From Cryptosporidium bovis (Eukaryota; Apicomplexa; Conoidasida; Eucoccidiorida; Cryptosporidiidae), in the NCBI GenBank assembly GCA_009768925.2, contig VHIT02000034.1, forward strand, positions 310,001-374,000: a stretch of 64,000 bases of DNA, in the 5' to 3' direction. Position numbers and translations under genes: made by a program. The notes beneath the pieces are model-generated. The model made no database searches and was not told the origin of the DNA. It saw nothing but the letters and a program-made list of their open reading frames with translations. Below are positions 9,852 to 18,955 of this stretch, one piece after another (positions within the stretch are counted from its first letter, which is position 1; each line of letters starts with the position of its first letter).

Positions 9852-12800
9852 ATGATATTAAAAAAAGGATCACTAATAGGATTTCTATTTGTGATAATAA
9901 TTAAAATATTAATCATAAAAAAAGAATTATTGACTGCATTTGGGGAAACTGTGAAAATAACAACATCTTCTGAAAATAATGATAAAATATTTGGTGGTTC
10001 AAAAATAGTTTGGCTTCCGTCTAAGAAGTTTTATTTATGTGATAATTATCATTTTTCAGTTTCAACTCCAAATTCATATATCTACCCAAAACTAGAGATA
10101 TATATACTTGATAGTACATTAACTCAGGGATTTACTATATTTTTAAGATGTGGCAAATTGGCTACACCCTATAATTATGATGTGAGAATAAATATTCCAA
10201 GTGGAATAACAAAAGGATCAAAGATAGAGAGTAAACTTCCACTATGCAATTTTCCGTTGTTGTATAACAATGCATATAATATAGATATATATGTTGGAAA
10301 TGTAGATATAGAATTTACTAGAAGGCATTATTGCCCATGCTCACCAGAATATGTGGTTTTATCCATAGGTTGTTTAGTTGAATATAATAGTGATGAAATA
10401 ATAACACTATCCCCTTCAAAGGAATATAATATTAATGGTTTCTTAACTAGTACAGTAGATAATGGTATATATATAGGTGATAAGATAAATAATGTAAATA
10501 ATAATATAAATAACAAAATAAGTGGTATGCAGATAACAAAAATGCCGGAAAGAACAAATAATCATAAATTGCCTCTAAATAACTTAAAAATAGTATCAAC
10601 ACCGGCATGTGTATTGGAGAATAACGAATATGTCACTTTTTGCAATGTAAATCTATTCTTTTCGATACAGTTAGACAGTGAAGGTGAATCTGGAACAGGT
10701 AAATTACTTGAGAATGATAGTAATTTAAACAATATATGTGTCTACATTTCTCCGTATATATTCAAGGAAGGAATTATAAGTGTAATGGATGAAGATGAAA
10801 AAAAAGGAGAAATGTATTTAAATAATATAAGTACTGTATTTGGTGACGGAAACACTGATAGTTCTCTTTCATCAATCCCGGTTTTAAAAAATCATCTTAT
10901 ATCTCCATTCTCGCCAAACATTTGTATTGGATTAACCGGTGTGTTACAATCTTTGAAGAATCAGATTTCAAACCACACAATTCAGAATGAGAAACTTCCA
11001 TCCCAGCTTAGAAGTTATGTTGACTCTGTCACTATTCAATTATCTAATGAAATAGATTACTACGAATTAAAAAGACAATCAATTTATAGTAATAAAAATG
11101 ATGAATCTTCACTGAAAAACGGTAATTTTGATTCAAGGAATGTGAAAGTTAATTTGGTATTGAATAATGTAAGACCGTCAAAATACTTTGTTTATCCGTT
11201 TGTGCTTCAATATACCTCTGAACACGTTGGTACTTTTGGAGGAACCGTTGATAATAGGGATGGTGGAATGGTCTTTACTGACAAAGGTGAATTTTCAATG
11301 GGTGTAAAAAGCAGTGGATTTAACGACTATTATGTTAAATTGTATTATAACTTAAATTATCTTCAATATAGTAGTGATAATCATGTAGTTAAGTGGTTGC
11401 CTACAGTGATAAACAGTAAATACAACATTGAAGAGTTGCCAAAAACAATAGACAGTAAATTGAATATGAATGTAAATCTAAACATACCGTTCTATATAGT
11501 AATACCTAAAATAGTAACAAATATTCTTTCATTTTTGGATAATAAAATTGAGATATATATTGAAAAAGAACTAAGCTATCTTTTTACTCGTTTAAATACT
11601 ACAATAAATATTGAATATACGGGGCTTCTGGGAAGGTATCCATTGCAAGAGAATTATAATGTATTAAAAGGCGATTCAGAAATAAAAGAAACTAAGATAA
11701 TTAATTTTATTGACGAGGCTAAATTTAATTCTGAAAATTCATTAAATTCTGATATTAACTTGAATGAAAAAAAACTAATATTAGAAATACAAGTACCGAC
11801 CTCAATTATGTCTTTGGGTACACCGTTTGCTATGAGGTTTATAATTAAACCAATACAACCGCTAGAATTTCCATTGAAATCTTTAAATATCGAAGTTAAA
11901 CACAAAGTTGTCCCGGTTTCATGCAACAAAGATACTTGTTCAAGACATGGTGACTGCTATTTAAATGAATATATTGGTAATATTAATATTTATTGTTCGT
12001 GTTATCCAGGATGGGGTGGTTTGTATTGCTCAAAACCGTATCTTTCCTATCAATCTATATTGGCATATCCAATATCATTAGTAGGAACCAACTTTGTTGC
12101 AATTCCAACGGTATATGTTTGTATATACAAAAGGAAATGGTTGGTTGCTATTTTGGCCTTTATAGCTGGATTGGTGTCTTCTATATTTCACGCAGCTGAA
12201 GTTGGACTCTTGATTGACCATGGAAATATACTTTTAAAAGGAGATTTAATATCTGCTCAATTGATTATTTCATTTGTATTTATTTTACTTTGCAGATTCA
12301 AGAAAAGAATTGAGATTGCACTACTTTTAATTCAAATTATCATTTTAATATTATTAACTCTATTTACATCAAGACTAACTACTACTATAATTCCAATATT
12401 TTCTTGTTTTTTAATTATATTTGCAAGAATTTTCTATTGGTACTGTAATACTAAAATATATAGTGAAAAGATTCCTTCAAACAGAAATTCAAATATTAAT
12501 TTAGAAATATCTTGCACAATTCCTATTGAGCTTACTGACACACCAAATACTCCTAAGAACATTATTCCTAAGGAACATCACAATGAATTTAATGTTTGTG
12601 AAAAACATGAAGAAAATAAATTAAGGGAAGAAAATAAAATACAGGAAGAAATGGATGAGGTTGAGATGGTTAAAAAACAAGAAAATAATAAAAGTGCCAA
12701 TGTTATTGAACAATACGGTTTAAGTGACGTTACTATTCCTTTTGATATCTCAAAATTAACTGAAATGGTTTCTCTAAGTACGATAATTAACTCATCCAAT

Positions 12801-13334
12801 CCAGTGTCGCCTTTGAACGAACATAATAACAAATCTAATAATTCAGCCTCTTTAAATTCAAACCACTTTTGTGATAATACTTTCTTCAGAAAAATTAAAT
12901 ATCATTTTACTAATTTAAGTAAAAAATTGATATTTATATTTTACAGAGAATATTATTCACCTAAATTTATATTAATCGGTGCATTTTGTGGTACATTTGG
13001 CTGTATTACATGGTTTTTAGAGACTGTAGATACTTATTGGATATTTCATTCTCTCTGGCACATTATGGCCTTCCTTGCAAGTACATTTATTATTCATGGC
13101 TGTATTCCAAATAGTAATTGTTGTGTTTACAACAACAAAACAATTGACTATAATGGCGAATATAATAATAGAAACTGCCAAGACAAGAATTTTAACTTAT
13201 ATAAGGATAACAGCGAAATAAAGTTCTCTTCTTTCTCCAGCTGTAGCAAAGATAAAAATAAAAAATCACGTATTCAAAGTAATAATGATTCCAAAACTCC
13301 GCGTAACTTTTGTATTGATAACGCTAATATATAA
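9852..13334 (+). CDS. TMEM8/PGAP6-like EGF and CREST-type membrane protein, 1160 aa
   Basis: A hydrophobic signal or anchor (about residues 8-25) leads a large ectodomain. An EGF-like module lies near residues 690-727 (CSRHGDCYL then CSCYPGWGGLYC). It is followed at once by a multi-pass region with the marks of the TMEM8/CREST family: NFVAIPTVYV, then SSIFHAAEVG with the membrane His, then a late HSLWHIMAFLAS with HxxxH spacing. A charged insert of about 160 residues splits the membrane helices. Human TMEM8A (PGAP6) is a GPI-specific phospholipase A2, and CREST proteins are putative metal-dependent hydrolases. The architecture supports a role in GPI-anchored protein processing at the surface or secretory pathway, by inference. 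The insert and the long N-terminus are lineage features. Confidence 0.7.
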   Translation: MILKKGSLIGFLFVIIIKILIIKKELLTAFGETVKITTSSENNDKIFGGSKIVWLPSKKFYLCDNYHFSVSTPNSYIYPKLEIYILDSTLTQGFTIFLRCGKLATPYNYDVRINIPSGITKGSKIESKLPLCNFPLLYNNAYNIDIYVGNVDIEFTRRHYCPCSPEYVVLSIGCLVEYNSDEIITLSPSKEYNINGFLTSTVDNGIYIGDKINNVNNNINNKISGMQITKMPERTNNHKLPLNNLKIVSTPACVLENNEYVTFCNVNLFFSIQLDSEGESGTGKLLENDSNLNNICVYISPYIFKEGIISVMDEDEKKGEMYLNNISTVFGDGNTDSSLSSIPVLKNHLISPFSPNICIGLTGVLQSLKNQISNHTIQNEKLPSQLRSYVDSVTIQLSNEIDYYELKRQSIYSNKNDESSLKNGNFDSRNVKVNLVLNNVRPSKYFVYPFVLQYTSEHVGTFGGTVDNRDGGMVFTDKGEFSMGVKSSGFNDYYVKLYYNLNYLQYSSDNHVVKWLPTVINSKYNIEELPKTIDSKLNMNVNLNIPFYIVIPKIVTNILSFLDNKIEIYIEKELSYLFTRLNTTINIEYTGLLGRYPLQENYNVLKGDSEIKETKIINFIDEAKFNSENSLNSDINLNEKKLILEIQVPTSIMSLGTPFAMRFIIKPIQPLEFPLKSLNIEVKHKVVPVSCNKDTCSRHGDCYLNEYIGNINIYCSCYPGWGGLYCSKPYLSYQSILAYPISLVGTNFVAIPTVYVCIYKRKWLVAILAFIAGLVSSIFHAAEVGLLIDHGNILLKGDLISAQLIISFVFILLCRFKKRIEIALLLIQIIILILLTLFTSRLTTTIIPIFSCFLIIFARIFYWYCNTKIYSEKIPSNRNSNINLEISCTIPIELTDTPNTPKNIIPKEHHNEFNVCEKHEENKLREENKIQEEMDEVEMVKKQENNKSANVIEQYGLSDVTIPFDISKLTEMVSLSTIINSSNPVSPLNEHNNKSNNSASLNSNHFCDNTFFRKIKYHFTNLSKKLIFIFYREYYSPKFILIGAFCGTFGCITWFLETVDTYWIFHSLWHIMAFLASTFIIHGCIPNSNCCVYNNKTIDYNGEYNNRNCQDKNFNLYKDNSEIKFSSFSSCSKDKNKKSRIQSNNDSKTPRNFCIDNANI

Positions 13335-14637
13335 CATTTATATTTACTTATATTTATCAAATTTAGCAATAATATAATGCTCAGTTATAAATTATAAAAG
13401 GAGGCAGATAATCGTAAAAAAAATCATTGGTACTAATATTGACGTTAGTGCTACAATGTCATTATCCTAATTGACTTATATATTTGTTTATATTTATGTT
13501 TATTCTTAGACTACTTTTGTATTCTTCTTTGATTTTTGCTTATTATTTTTCAATAATCACTGCGAATCATGCATCTCGTTAACCAAATACTGTTTTAATG
13601 AACACTAATAGATTTTTGAATATTTACTTGTGAAAAAGAAAAGGCGAGGGAGCATAACTATAAAAGATGAATTCAAACTCAATATTTAAAACAAATGTAT
13701 TTGCAATTATAGCCTTTTTCTAGTTCTGAATGTGATTTGGTGTTCATTTGAGTGAAAAAAATGCACTGCCAAAACAAAAAGATAGCTAGTAGAAAGAATA
13801 ATAAAGTACAATATAAAATTAAATTAGTCAAATTAAAAGAAAGAAAGAAGCTAGATTTTTTAATTGTTCATGAATTAAACGACAGTATTTCCTTTTTTGG
13901 TTAAATTACCTATGACAAAATTTGGACTGCAGACCAGACGAAATATTAAATTAATTACTATTCAATGAATATTCTTAGCAAGGAGAATCAATTTATTAAA
14001 TAAAGCTGGCTAAGAAAGAGAAAATAGGAACATGATATAAAACGATAAGTAACATTTACAAGGAATAGATATCAGAAACAACAATTACGGCGCATTCACT
14101 TGTTATTTATTTAAAGGGTGCAAAGTACTCACAGAAATAATTAATAATAAAGATCGCGCCAAAACAGAATATATGCACACAGGTGGTAACATGTCATGGA
14201 ATACCAGCTAAAAAAATAGGCAATAAATTGAGTTAAAAAGTACATAGGAATATAACAAGAAGCCTTTAGCAAAAGTAAAGTTTTAATTACTTTAAACAAA
14301 ATAGTAGAATACGCAGTAAAATTACATAAGGCAACTTAGATGTCATGAATAGAATATTTATGGGATAAATAAAAGCATATGAGCAAATTATGAATAAATT
14401 GTTTGGATTGCAAGTTATAAATTGATTATTTGACATAATTTTAGGAAGGAAGTGATAATTTAGGCTGATATTTTGTTTAATTAAAACGGTATATATGATA
14501 GCACAATATTTGAATTAAAAATATAGCGCAGGTGCATAATTTAATTTATAATACCATCATAAGAAAAAAAAGTGTATAGTTAGGATATAAGAAATATCAA
14601 AAGAATAAATACAAAGATATTATCTTAAGAAATAAAA
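13335..14637. other. Intergenic region, 1.3 kb
   Basis: AT-rich spacer upstream of the HAD gene. A CGCGCCAAAA site at 14155-14164 is the main recognisable element. No RNA gene or coding frame is seen. Confidence 0.55.
14155..14164 (-). promoter_or_regulatory. Canonical-looking E2F site (TTTTGGCGCG)
   Basis: Read on the minus strand this is TTTTGGCGCG, matching the general E2F/DP consensus TTTSGCGC. It lies about 475 bp upstream of the HAD gene. Confidence 0.5.
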
Positions 14638-16206
14638 ATGGCGATAATAGACTTGGCGAGTTTATGTTCGCCAATTCACAATTTTAAAAGAGGTTTTATG
14701 TTTAGTTATGGTGAAGATCCAAAGCAAAACAAAAATAATATTGTAAATAACAATAGCGTTGACTATAATAATACATTGCACACTAATATAAATACAAGTG
14801 GTAATACAAATGCGCAATATGTAGTTAAAAACATAGAATCATTGTCCTATAATAATGGTATAATTAATAACTCAAAACCCCTTGTTGTGTTTGATAGTAG
14901 CAGCAAAGACGGAGGTGCTGAATTGACGAGCCTTAATAAAAAATTGTTAATAAACAACAACGGAGTTAACTTAGGATTTGGAGAGTTGAATTACACAAAA
15001 GGATTCGGTACAATAACTGGATCTGCATGTGGAGTAGGAAACGGAATAGGAGGCTACAAATTAGGAGTTGAGGATAACAATATAAATGACAATAGTCTCG
15101 TAATTGAAACTAACTTGAATGAATTCGGGAGCATAAAAACAAATATAGATGTTGGTTATTTGAATTTGGGAATCTATGGTAGCAAGTTGGGTTGTTTGAC
15201 TGGATTTGATCAAGGTTATGTTAATTTGAGTAACTATGACAATAAATATCAGATTGAATCATACGGTGAATCAATTCATCTAAATAAAGAGCCAGATCCA
15301 AAGGAAGAATATGCATATAACAATACTATTAAGAAGCAGAATAGTAATTTAACACAAATCATGAAAAATTATAGTTATTTTTATGAAAATCCTATATTTA
15401 ATATAACCAATGGTTTAGGTAACAATACTGTGATAATATTTGATTTGGATGATACGTTAATACCTACAGATTGGATAAGAGATACATATTCAAGAATAAG
15501 ACAAAATTCATCATTGAATTACTTATTTACAAATTCAAGTAATAATGTTTATCAATACATAAGAATGCAAGTAGATCAACATGTGAATCATCAGTTAATT
15601 CCGAATATAATTAAGATGTTAACAATATCAAAAAAACAATTTTTGGACGTTGCAATAGTAACTAATGCAAGATCTACAGGTTGGCTTAAGGTTGTAGAGG
15701 CAATGTTTCCCGAATTAATTGCTACTCTTAATGAGTTAAGCGTGCCTATAATAAGGACCAGTCCTCAAGGAACAGAGCCTGAAATAGAAGATGGTGAAAA
15801 GTACTTCAATTATTGGATGATGGCAAAAAAAAATGAATTTGAAAAGATAATAGATAAATGGTCATCTGCTAATGGCAAAAATAATAATTACATTAGCCAT
15901 AATTTATCAAATATAGATTTAATTAGCGTGGGGGATAATGATTTTGAGGAATGTGCTGCCGTGCACTTGGCAGCCATAGACAGAAAAGTAGGATTTTCTA
16001 AAATAATAAGATGCACTCCTGGACTATCCCCGAAAATGTTCTTAAATCAATTACAAACTATTTCAAATGTGATTGAGATTGAGAAAAAGAGAAATTCACC
16101 TCATTCATGGATAAACTATACAAATACTGTTTCCGCCAGGATAATTGAGAATGGTCAATTTTTGTCCGGACAGGGATCATATGGAGATTCCACAGAAGAC
16201 GAGTAA
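14638..16206 (+). CDS. HAD-superfamily hydrolase domain protein, 522 aa
   Basis: The first 260 residues are Asn/Gly-rich and unconserved. A HAD-like core follows: motif I FDLDDT with the nucleophile Asp at residue 269 and the acid/base Asp at 271, motif II IVTNAR with Thr 342, and an acidic motif IV near residue 433 (VGDNDFEECAA). Between them is a helical cap-like stretch. Residue order fits a haloacid-dehalogenase phosphatase; the substrate cannot be told. Related Asp-phosphatase-like proteins in Apicomplexa and algae are uncharacterised. The gene converges on proteasome beta5 with two perfect hairpins in the shared 3' region. Confidence 0.7.
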   Translation: MAIIDLASLCSPIHNFKRGFMFSYGEDPKQNKNNIVNNNSVDYNNTLHTNINTSGNTNAQYVVKNIESLSYNNGIINNSKPLVVFDSSSKDGGAELTSLNKKLLINNNGVNLGFGELNYTKGFGTITGSACGVGNGIGGYKLGVEDNNINDNSLVIETNLNEFGSIKTNIDVGYLNLGIYGSKLGCLTGFDQGYVNLSNYDNKYQIESYGESIHLNKEPDPKEEYAYNNTIKKQNSNLTQIMKNYSYFYENPIFNITNGLGNNTVIIFDLDDTLIPTDWIRDTYSRIRQNSSLNYLFTNSSNNVYQYIRMQVDQHVNHQLIPNIIKMLTISKKQFLDVAIVTNARSTGWLKVVEAMFPELIATLNELSVPIIRTSPQGTEPEIEDGEKYFNYWMMAKKNEFEKIIDKWSSANGKNNNYISHNLSNIDLISVGDNDFEECAAVHLAAIDRKVGFSKIIRCTPGLSPKMFLNQLQTISNVIEIEKKRNSPHSWINYTNTVSARIIENGQFLSGQGSYGDSTEDE

Positions 16207-16467
16207 TTTGTTTATATTTAAATGAACATTACCTTTTACTTTATACCTTACTCATTTTTAATGCATAACTATTGTTATAATTAAATGCTAGTACAAGGAA
16301 TAATTTTAATGTTAAAGACTATCATGTTCACAAGTGTTGATACTAAAAATCTATGTTAATTAGATAAGTCAGATATATAGAAATAGTAAAGAGGAATAAT
16401 AGTTGTAATAAATAGTACAATTAAGATTTACTTTTATACCATTTCTGTTTTTTTATTATTACTTTTA

Positions 16468-16491
16468 ACCATCTAGAAAAGCATAGATGGT
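16468..16491. repeat. Perfect 8-bp hairpin, 8-nt loop
   Basis: ACCATCTA at 16468-16475 pairs exactly with TAGATGGT at 16484-16491 around the loop GAAAAGCA. It lies about 260 bp after the HAD stop and about 220 bp after the beta5 stop. It could act in the 3' UTR of either transcript. Confidence 0.5.
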
Positions 16492-16548
16492 GCTAGTCCG
16501 AATTTATTATTCAATTTCAAAATAACAATTTATCCCTAAGTTCGTGTA

Positions 16549-16574
16549 TCTGTGTTCACATGGCAGAACACAGA
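16549..16574. repeat. Perfect 9-bp hairpin, 8-nt loop
   Basis: TCTGTGTTC at 16549-16557 pairs exactly with GAACACAGA at 16566-16574 around the loop ACATGGCA. It sits 57 bp after the first hairpin, and both have GC-richer arms than their surroundings. Confidence 0.5.
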
Positions 16575-16708
16575 GAATAATTTTATAATTATATCCAATT
16601 AGTAGAAGAACTTTACTTTCAACAAACTTTTGTATAAAGAATAAATTTTCACTTAAATGTGTGGAGGTGAAATATAAAAGGTGTTTAAATAGTGTTTCTC
16701 TTGTTTAG

Positions 16709-17584
16709 TTAAAGTTTAAATGGATCTTTTCCCTCATTTTCAAAGTAAGAATAATGCAATTCAGAGACATCACTTCCTTCAACATGTTTAGTTATTCCTG
16801 CTGAAGTAATTTGGTAAACTCTAACCACTCCACCTGACCCACCATCTCTGTTAGTAGCTACTACAATTGCTCTCTTTCCAAGTTCAATTGCTTCCTCATC
16901 AGTTAGATCATATTTATAACCAGTGTCTAGAACACCATAAGCATAGAGAGATCCAGATCCTATTGAAAATTTGCAGTCTTTTACTCTTGATCCGTCATTA
17001 TCTACATAATATAGATGAGGGCCATCATGGTCATATCCAGCTATCATCACCCCTGCCGATAAACCATAGGCTCTGTAATGAAAGAATATATTAGTTAACA
17101 TTTTGGAGGCTCCAGCAACACTTATTCTTTGATTATTTCTCAACTCGTAAAGACGACAAAGTTTTGACAAAAATCTTTCCCAATATGAACAGTCAGCAGC
17201 TCCACCTGCCATAGTACCCAGGAGAAAGTCATTTATTTTTATTATCTTTTTAACCTCTTGAGAGGCGATGTAACTTCCTTGTGTAGCTCTACTATCAACT
17301 GCTAAGATAACTCCACCCTGATAAATAAATCCAAGCGTCGTTGTGCCTTTATTCATCTTTTTCTTTAATTCACCTTTATTATAGTCTCTCACAAAGTTGC
17401 AGGGGTCACCTATGCAAGCATGGTCAAATACATCTCGGTAAACTTTTTCTAAAAGTTCATTTTCATCCTTCTCCTCTCCAAATCTGAACAAATTCGACTT
17501 ACTTCTCAACTTTTTATCGAACACATTTTTACCATAAAAAGATACATCCTCCAAACTACCATCCAAAAAACTAAACATAGACAT
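16709..17584 (-). CDS. PSMB5: 20S proteasome subunit beta type-5 (chymotrypsin-like)
   Basis: Residues 1-80 are the propeptide, ending KKKMNKG. The catalytic Thr1 is residue 81, in the sequence GTTTLGF. The expected partners are in register: Asp17 at residue 97 (AVDSRATQG), Lys33 at 113 (EVKKIIKI) and Met45 at 125 (LLGTMAGGAADCSYWER), the last typical of the beta5 S1 pocket. The SAGVMIAGYD, SIGSGSLYAYGVLD and NRDGGSGG blocks are all family features. The product is the chymotrypsin-like active subunit of the 20S core, matured by autocatalytic removal of the propeptide. The length of 291 residues is normal. It is divergent from TFIIA gamma across a shared 967-bp promoter region. Confidence 0.97.
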   Translation of the reverse strand: MSMFSFLDGSLEDVSFYGKNVFDKKLRSKSNLFRFGEEKDENELLEKVYRDVFDHACIGDPCNFVRDYNKGELKKKMNKGTTTLGFIYQGGVILAVDSRATQGSYIASQEVKKIIKINDFLLGTMAGGAADCSYWERFLSKLCRLYELRNNQRISVAGASKMLTNIFFHYRAYGLSAGVMIAGYDHDGPHLYYVDNDGSRVKDCKFSIGSGSLYAYGVLDTGYKYDLTDEEAIELGKRAIVVATNRDGGSGGVVRVYQITSAGITKHVEGSDVSELHYSYFENEGKDPFKL

Positions 17585-18551
17585 ATTGTATAAAGATATG
17601 CTAAATGTAGATAATATACCTCAATAGATATTTATTTTTGCTTTATGCACTTTGATAGAGAACGAGAAAAACTGAAAATATGAATAAATGATACATTCAC
17701 TCTTCGATCCAAAAACAACTCCTCACTGTTGTTTAACTGATAGCTAATGTGGCAATAGTTTCCAAATAGCAACGTGTAAAATCAAGCCTGCTTGTCACAA
17801 TCGAAAAAAACTTATTTAATTTACACTAAAGTCCTTATTCGCTTTAAATTTGTTATAAAACAAAAGCAAAAAGTAACAATTATCTCCTGATTAGCGTTGC
17901 TTATTGTAAATAACTTTACACCCCTCAAAAAACCCGCTTATACATTTGGCGGTAACTTATTTAATTATTTGTAGCGAAAGCTTGTATAGAAAAAGTGAGG
18001 AGGAAGGGAGGTATACTAATCGGAGTAAGGTATATGTATATACAGACAAGTGAAATATTGGTACAAAGCAAAGAAATAAAGAGAGAATGCTGGTATTCTG
18101 AAGAATAGTTGGATAAATTATGGACAAAAGGGTGTGAGAATAAGTAAGGTACGATAAAGTATTATGCAAGTAGTACACATAAACATATATATCCATGTAT
18201 ATTGCAATAAAACGGTTGAAAAATTAAAAGAGAGAATTAGTCTTTGCATTAATTGAGATTTTGAGTATAAGTGAGTGCTTTCAACCACTTTTATTATTGT
18301 TCATTAACATTTTTGACAGTTTTAGTTATTCGATTGGTTTTAGATTTTTTTCTTTATTTGCGAGTAATATTACAAAAAAAACATTTCAATTTATATGAAT
18401 TGATAACTGATGAAGAGTATGAATATTAAGCAATAGGATCGAAATAAAATGGGATGTACAAAATTCTTATTACATTGGATAAGTTATTACTGACTGTATA
18501 GATATAGCCGAAAAAGGACTAGTTCAACTGTAGAAATATAAAATATAGAAG
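17585..18551. other. Divergent promoter region of proteasome beta5 and TFIIA gamma
   Basis: 967 bp with a TTTGGCGGTAA box and downstream conserved sequence at 17945-17998. A 79-codon minus-strand frame here has the composition of noise. Confidence 0.55.
17945..17998 (+). promoter_or_regulatory. Composite promoter module: TTTGGCGGTAA ... TATAGAAAAAGTGA
   Basis: TTTGGCGGTAA is at 17945-17955, TTTAATTA follows, and TATAGAAAAAGTGA starts at 17985, 40 bp from the box start. The same order and almost the same spacing occur at 48302-48352 upstream of the PP2A-like gene. The second element may be a start-site element; that is inference. Confidence 0.55.
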
Positions 18552-18908
18552 ATGAACACAGAAAAAGACTTTCCTGAATGGTTAGAATTAAATATTGGGA
18601 AAAGCTTTGTGATACTATTGAATGAGCTTGTGAATAATAGTTTAATATCGCCAAGTACAAGTCTGAAAATGATTGATAACTATAAGGAATCATGTTCATA
18701 TATACTTAGAAAATATGTAAAATCAGGAAGAAAACTAAAATGCGAGGGAGTAATTAACAATTATAACTGTATTGATGGAAGTTGGAATATAATAATTAAA
18801 GATGTTACTGTATTTGGCAAAACATTGGGAAGAGTTAGAAGTAAATATGCAAGAATATCAGGTAAAGAACTTTCTAAATGTAAACAACGTCATAATTTAC
18901 GCATATGA
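18552..18908 (+). CDS. TOA2: TFIIA small (gamma) subunit
   Basis: The 118-residue protein aligns with TFIIA gamma over its whole length: a helical N-terminal part (IGKSFVILLNELVNNSLISP, where the family has GKSLTDALDELI...G.I.P), then Lys/Arg-rich SGRKLKCEGVINNYNCIDGSWN and IIIKDVTVF (family: FKG.L.TYRFCDNVW.F.LKDV). TFIIA gamma forms a four-helix bundle and beta-barrel with the large subunit and stabilises TBP on the promoter in the nucleus. Size is near the usual 105-125 residues. It converges on the FKBP-like gene, with only 47 bp between the stop codons. Confidence 0.88.
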   Translation: MNTEKDFPEWLELNIGKSFVILLNELVNNSLISPSTSLKMIDNYKESCSYILRKYVKSGRKLKCEGVINNYNCIDGSWNIIIKDVTVFGKTLGRVRSKYARISGKELSKCKQRHNLRI

Positions 18909-18955
18909 GTATATTTAAATTAGGAGTGTTAAAATAATAATTAAATAAAATAGCA

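Larger units (their letters stand above)
16207..16708. other. Convergent intergenic region with two hairpins
   Basis: This 502-bp region between two converging stops is AT-rich except for two perfect inverted repeats, listed separately. No tRNA or snoRNA consensus could be fitted. Confidence 0.55.

Noticed and set aside
17957-18196. 79-codon minus-strand frame in the beta5/TFIIA promoter
   Set aside because: Tyr/Leu/Ser-rich noise with no domain, overlapping the promoter module.
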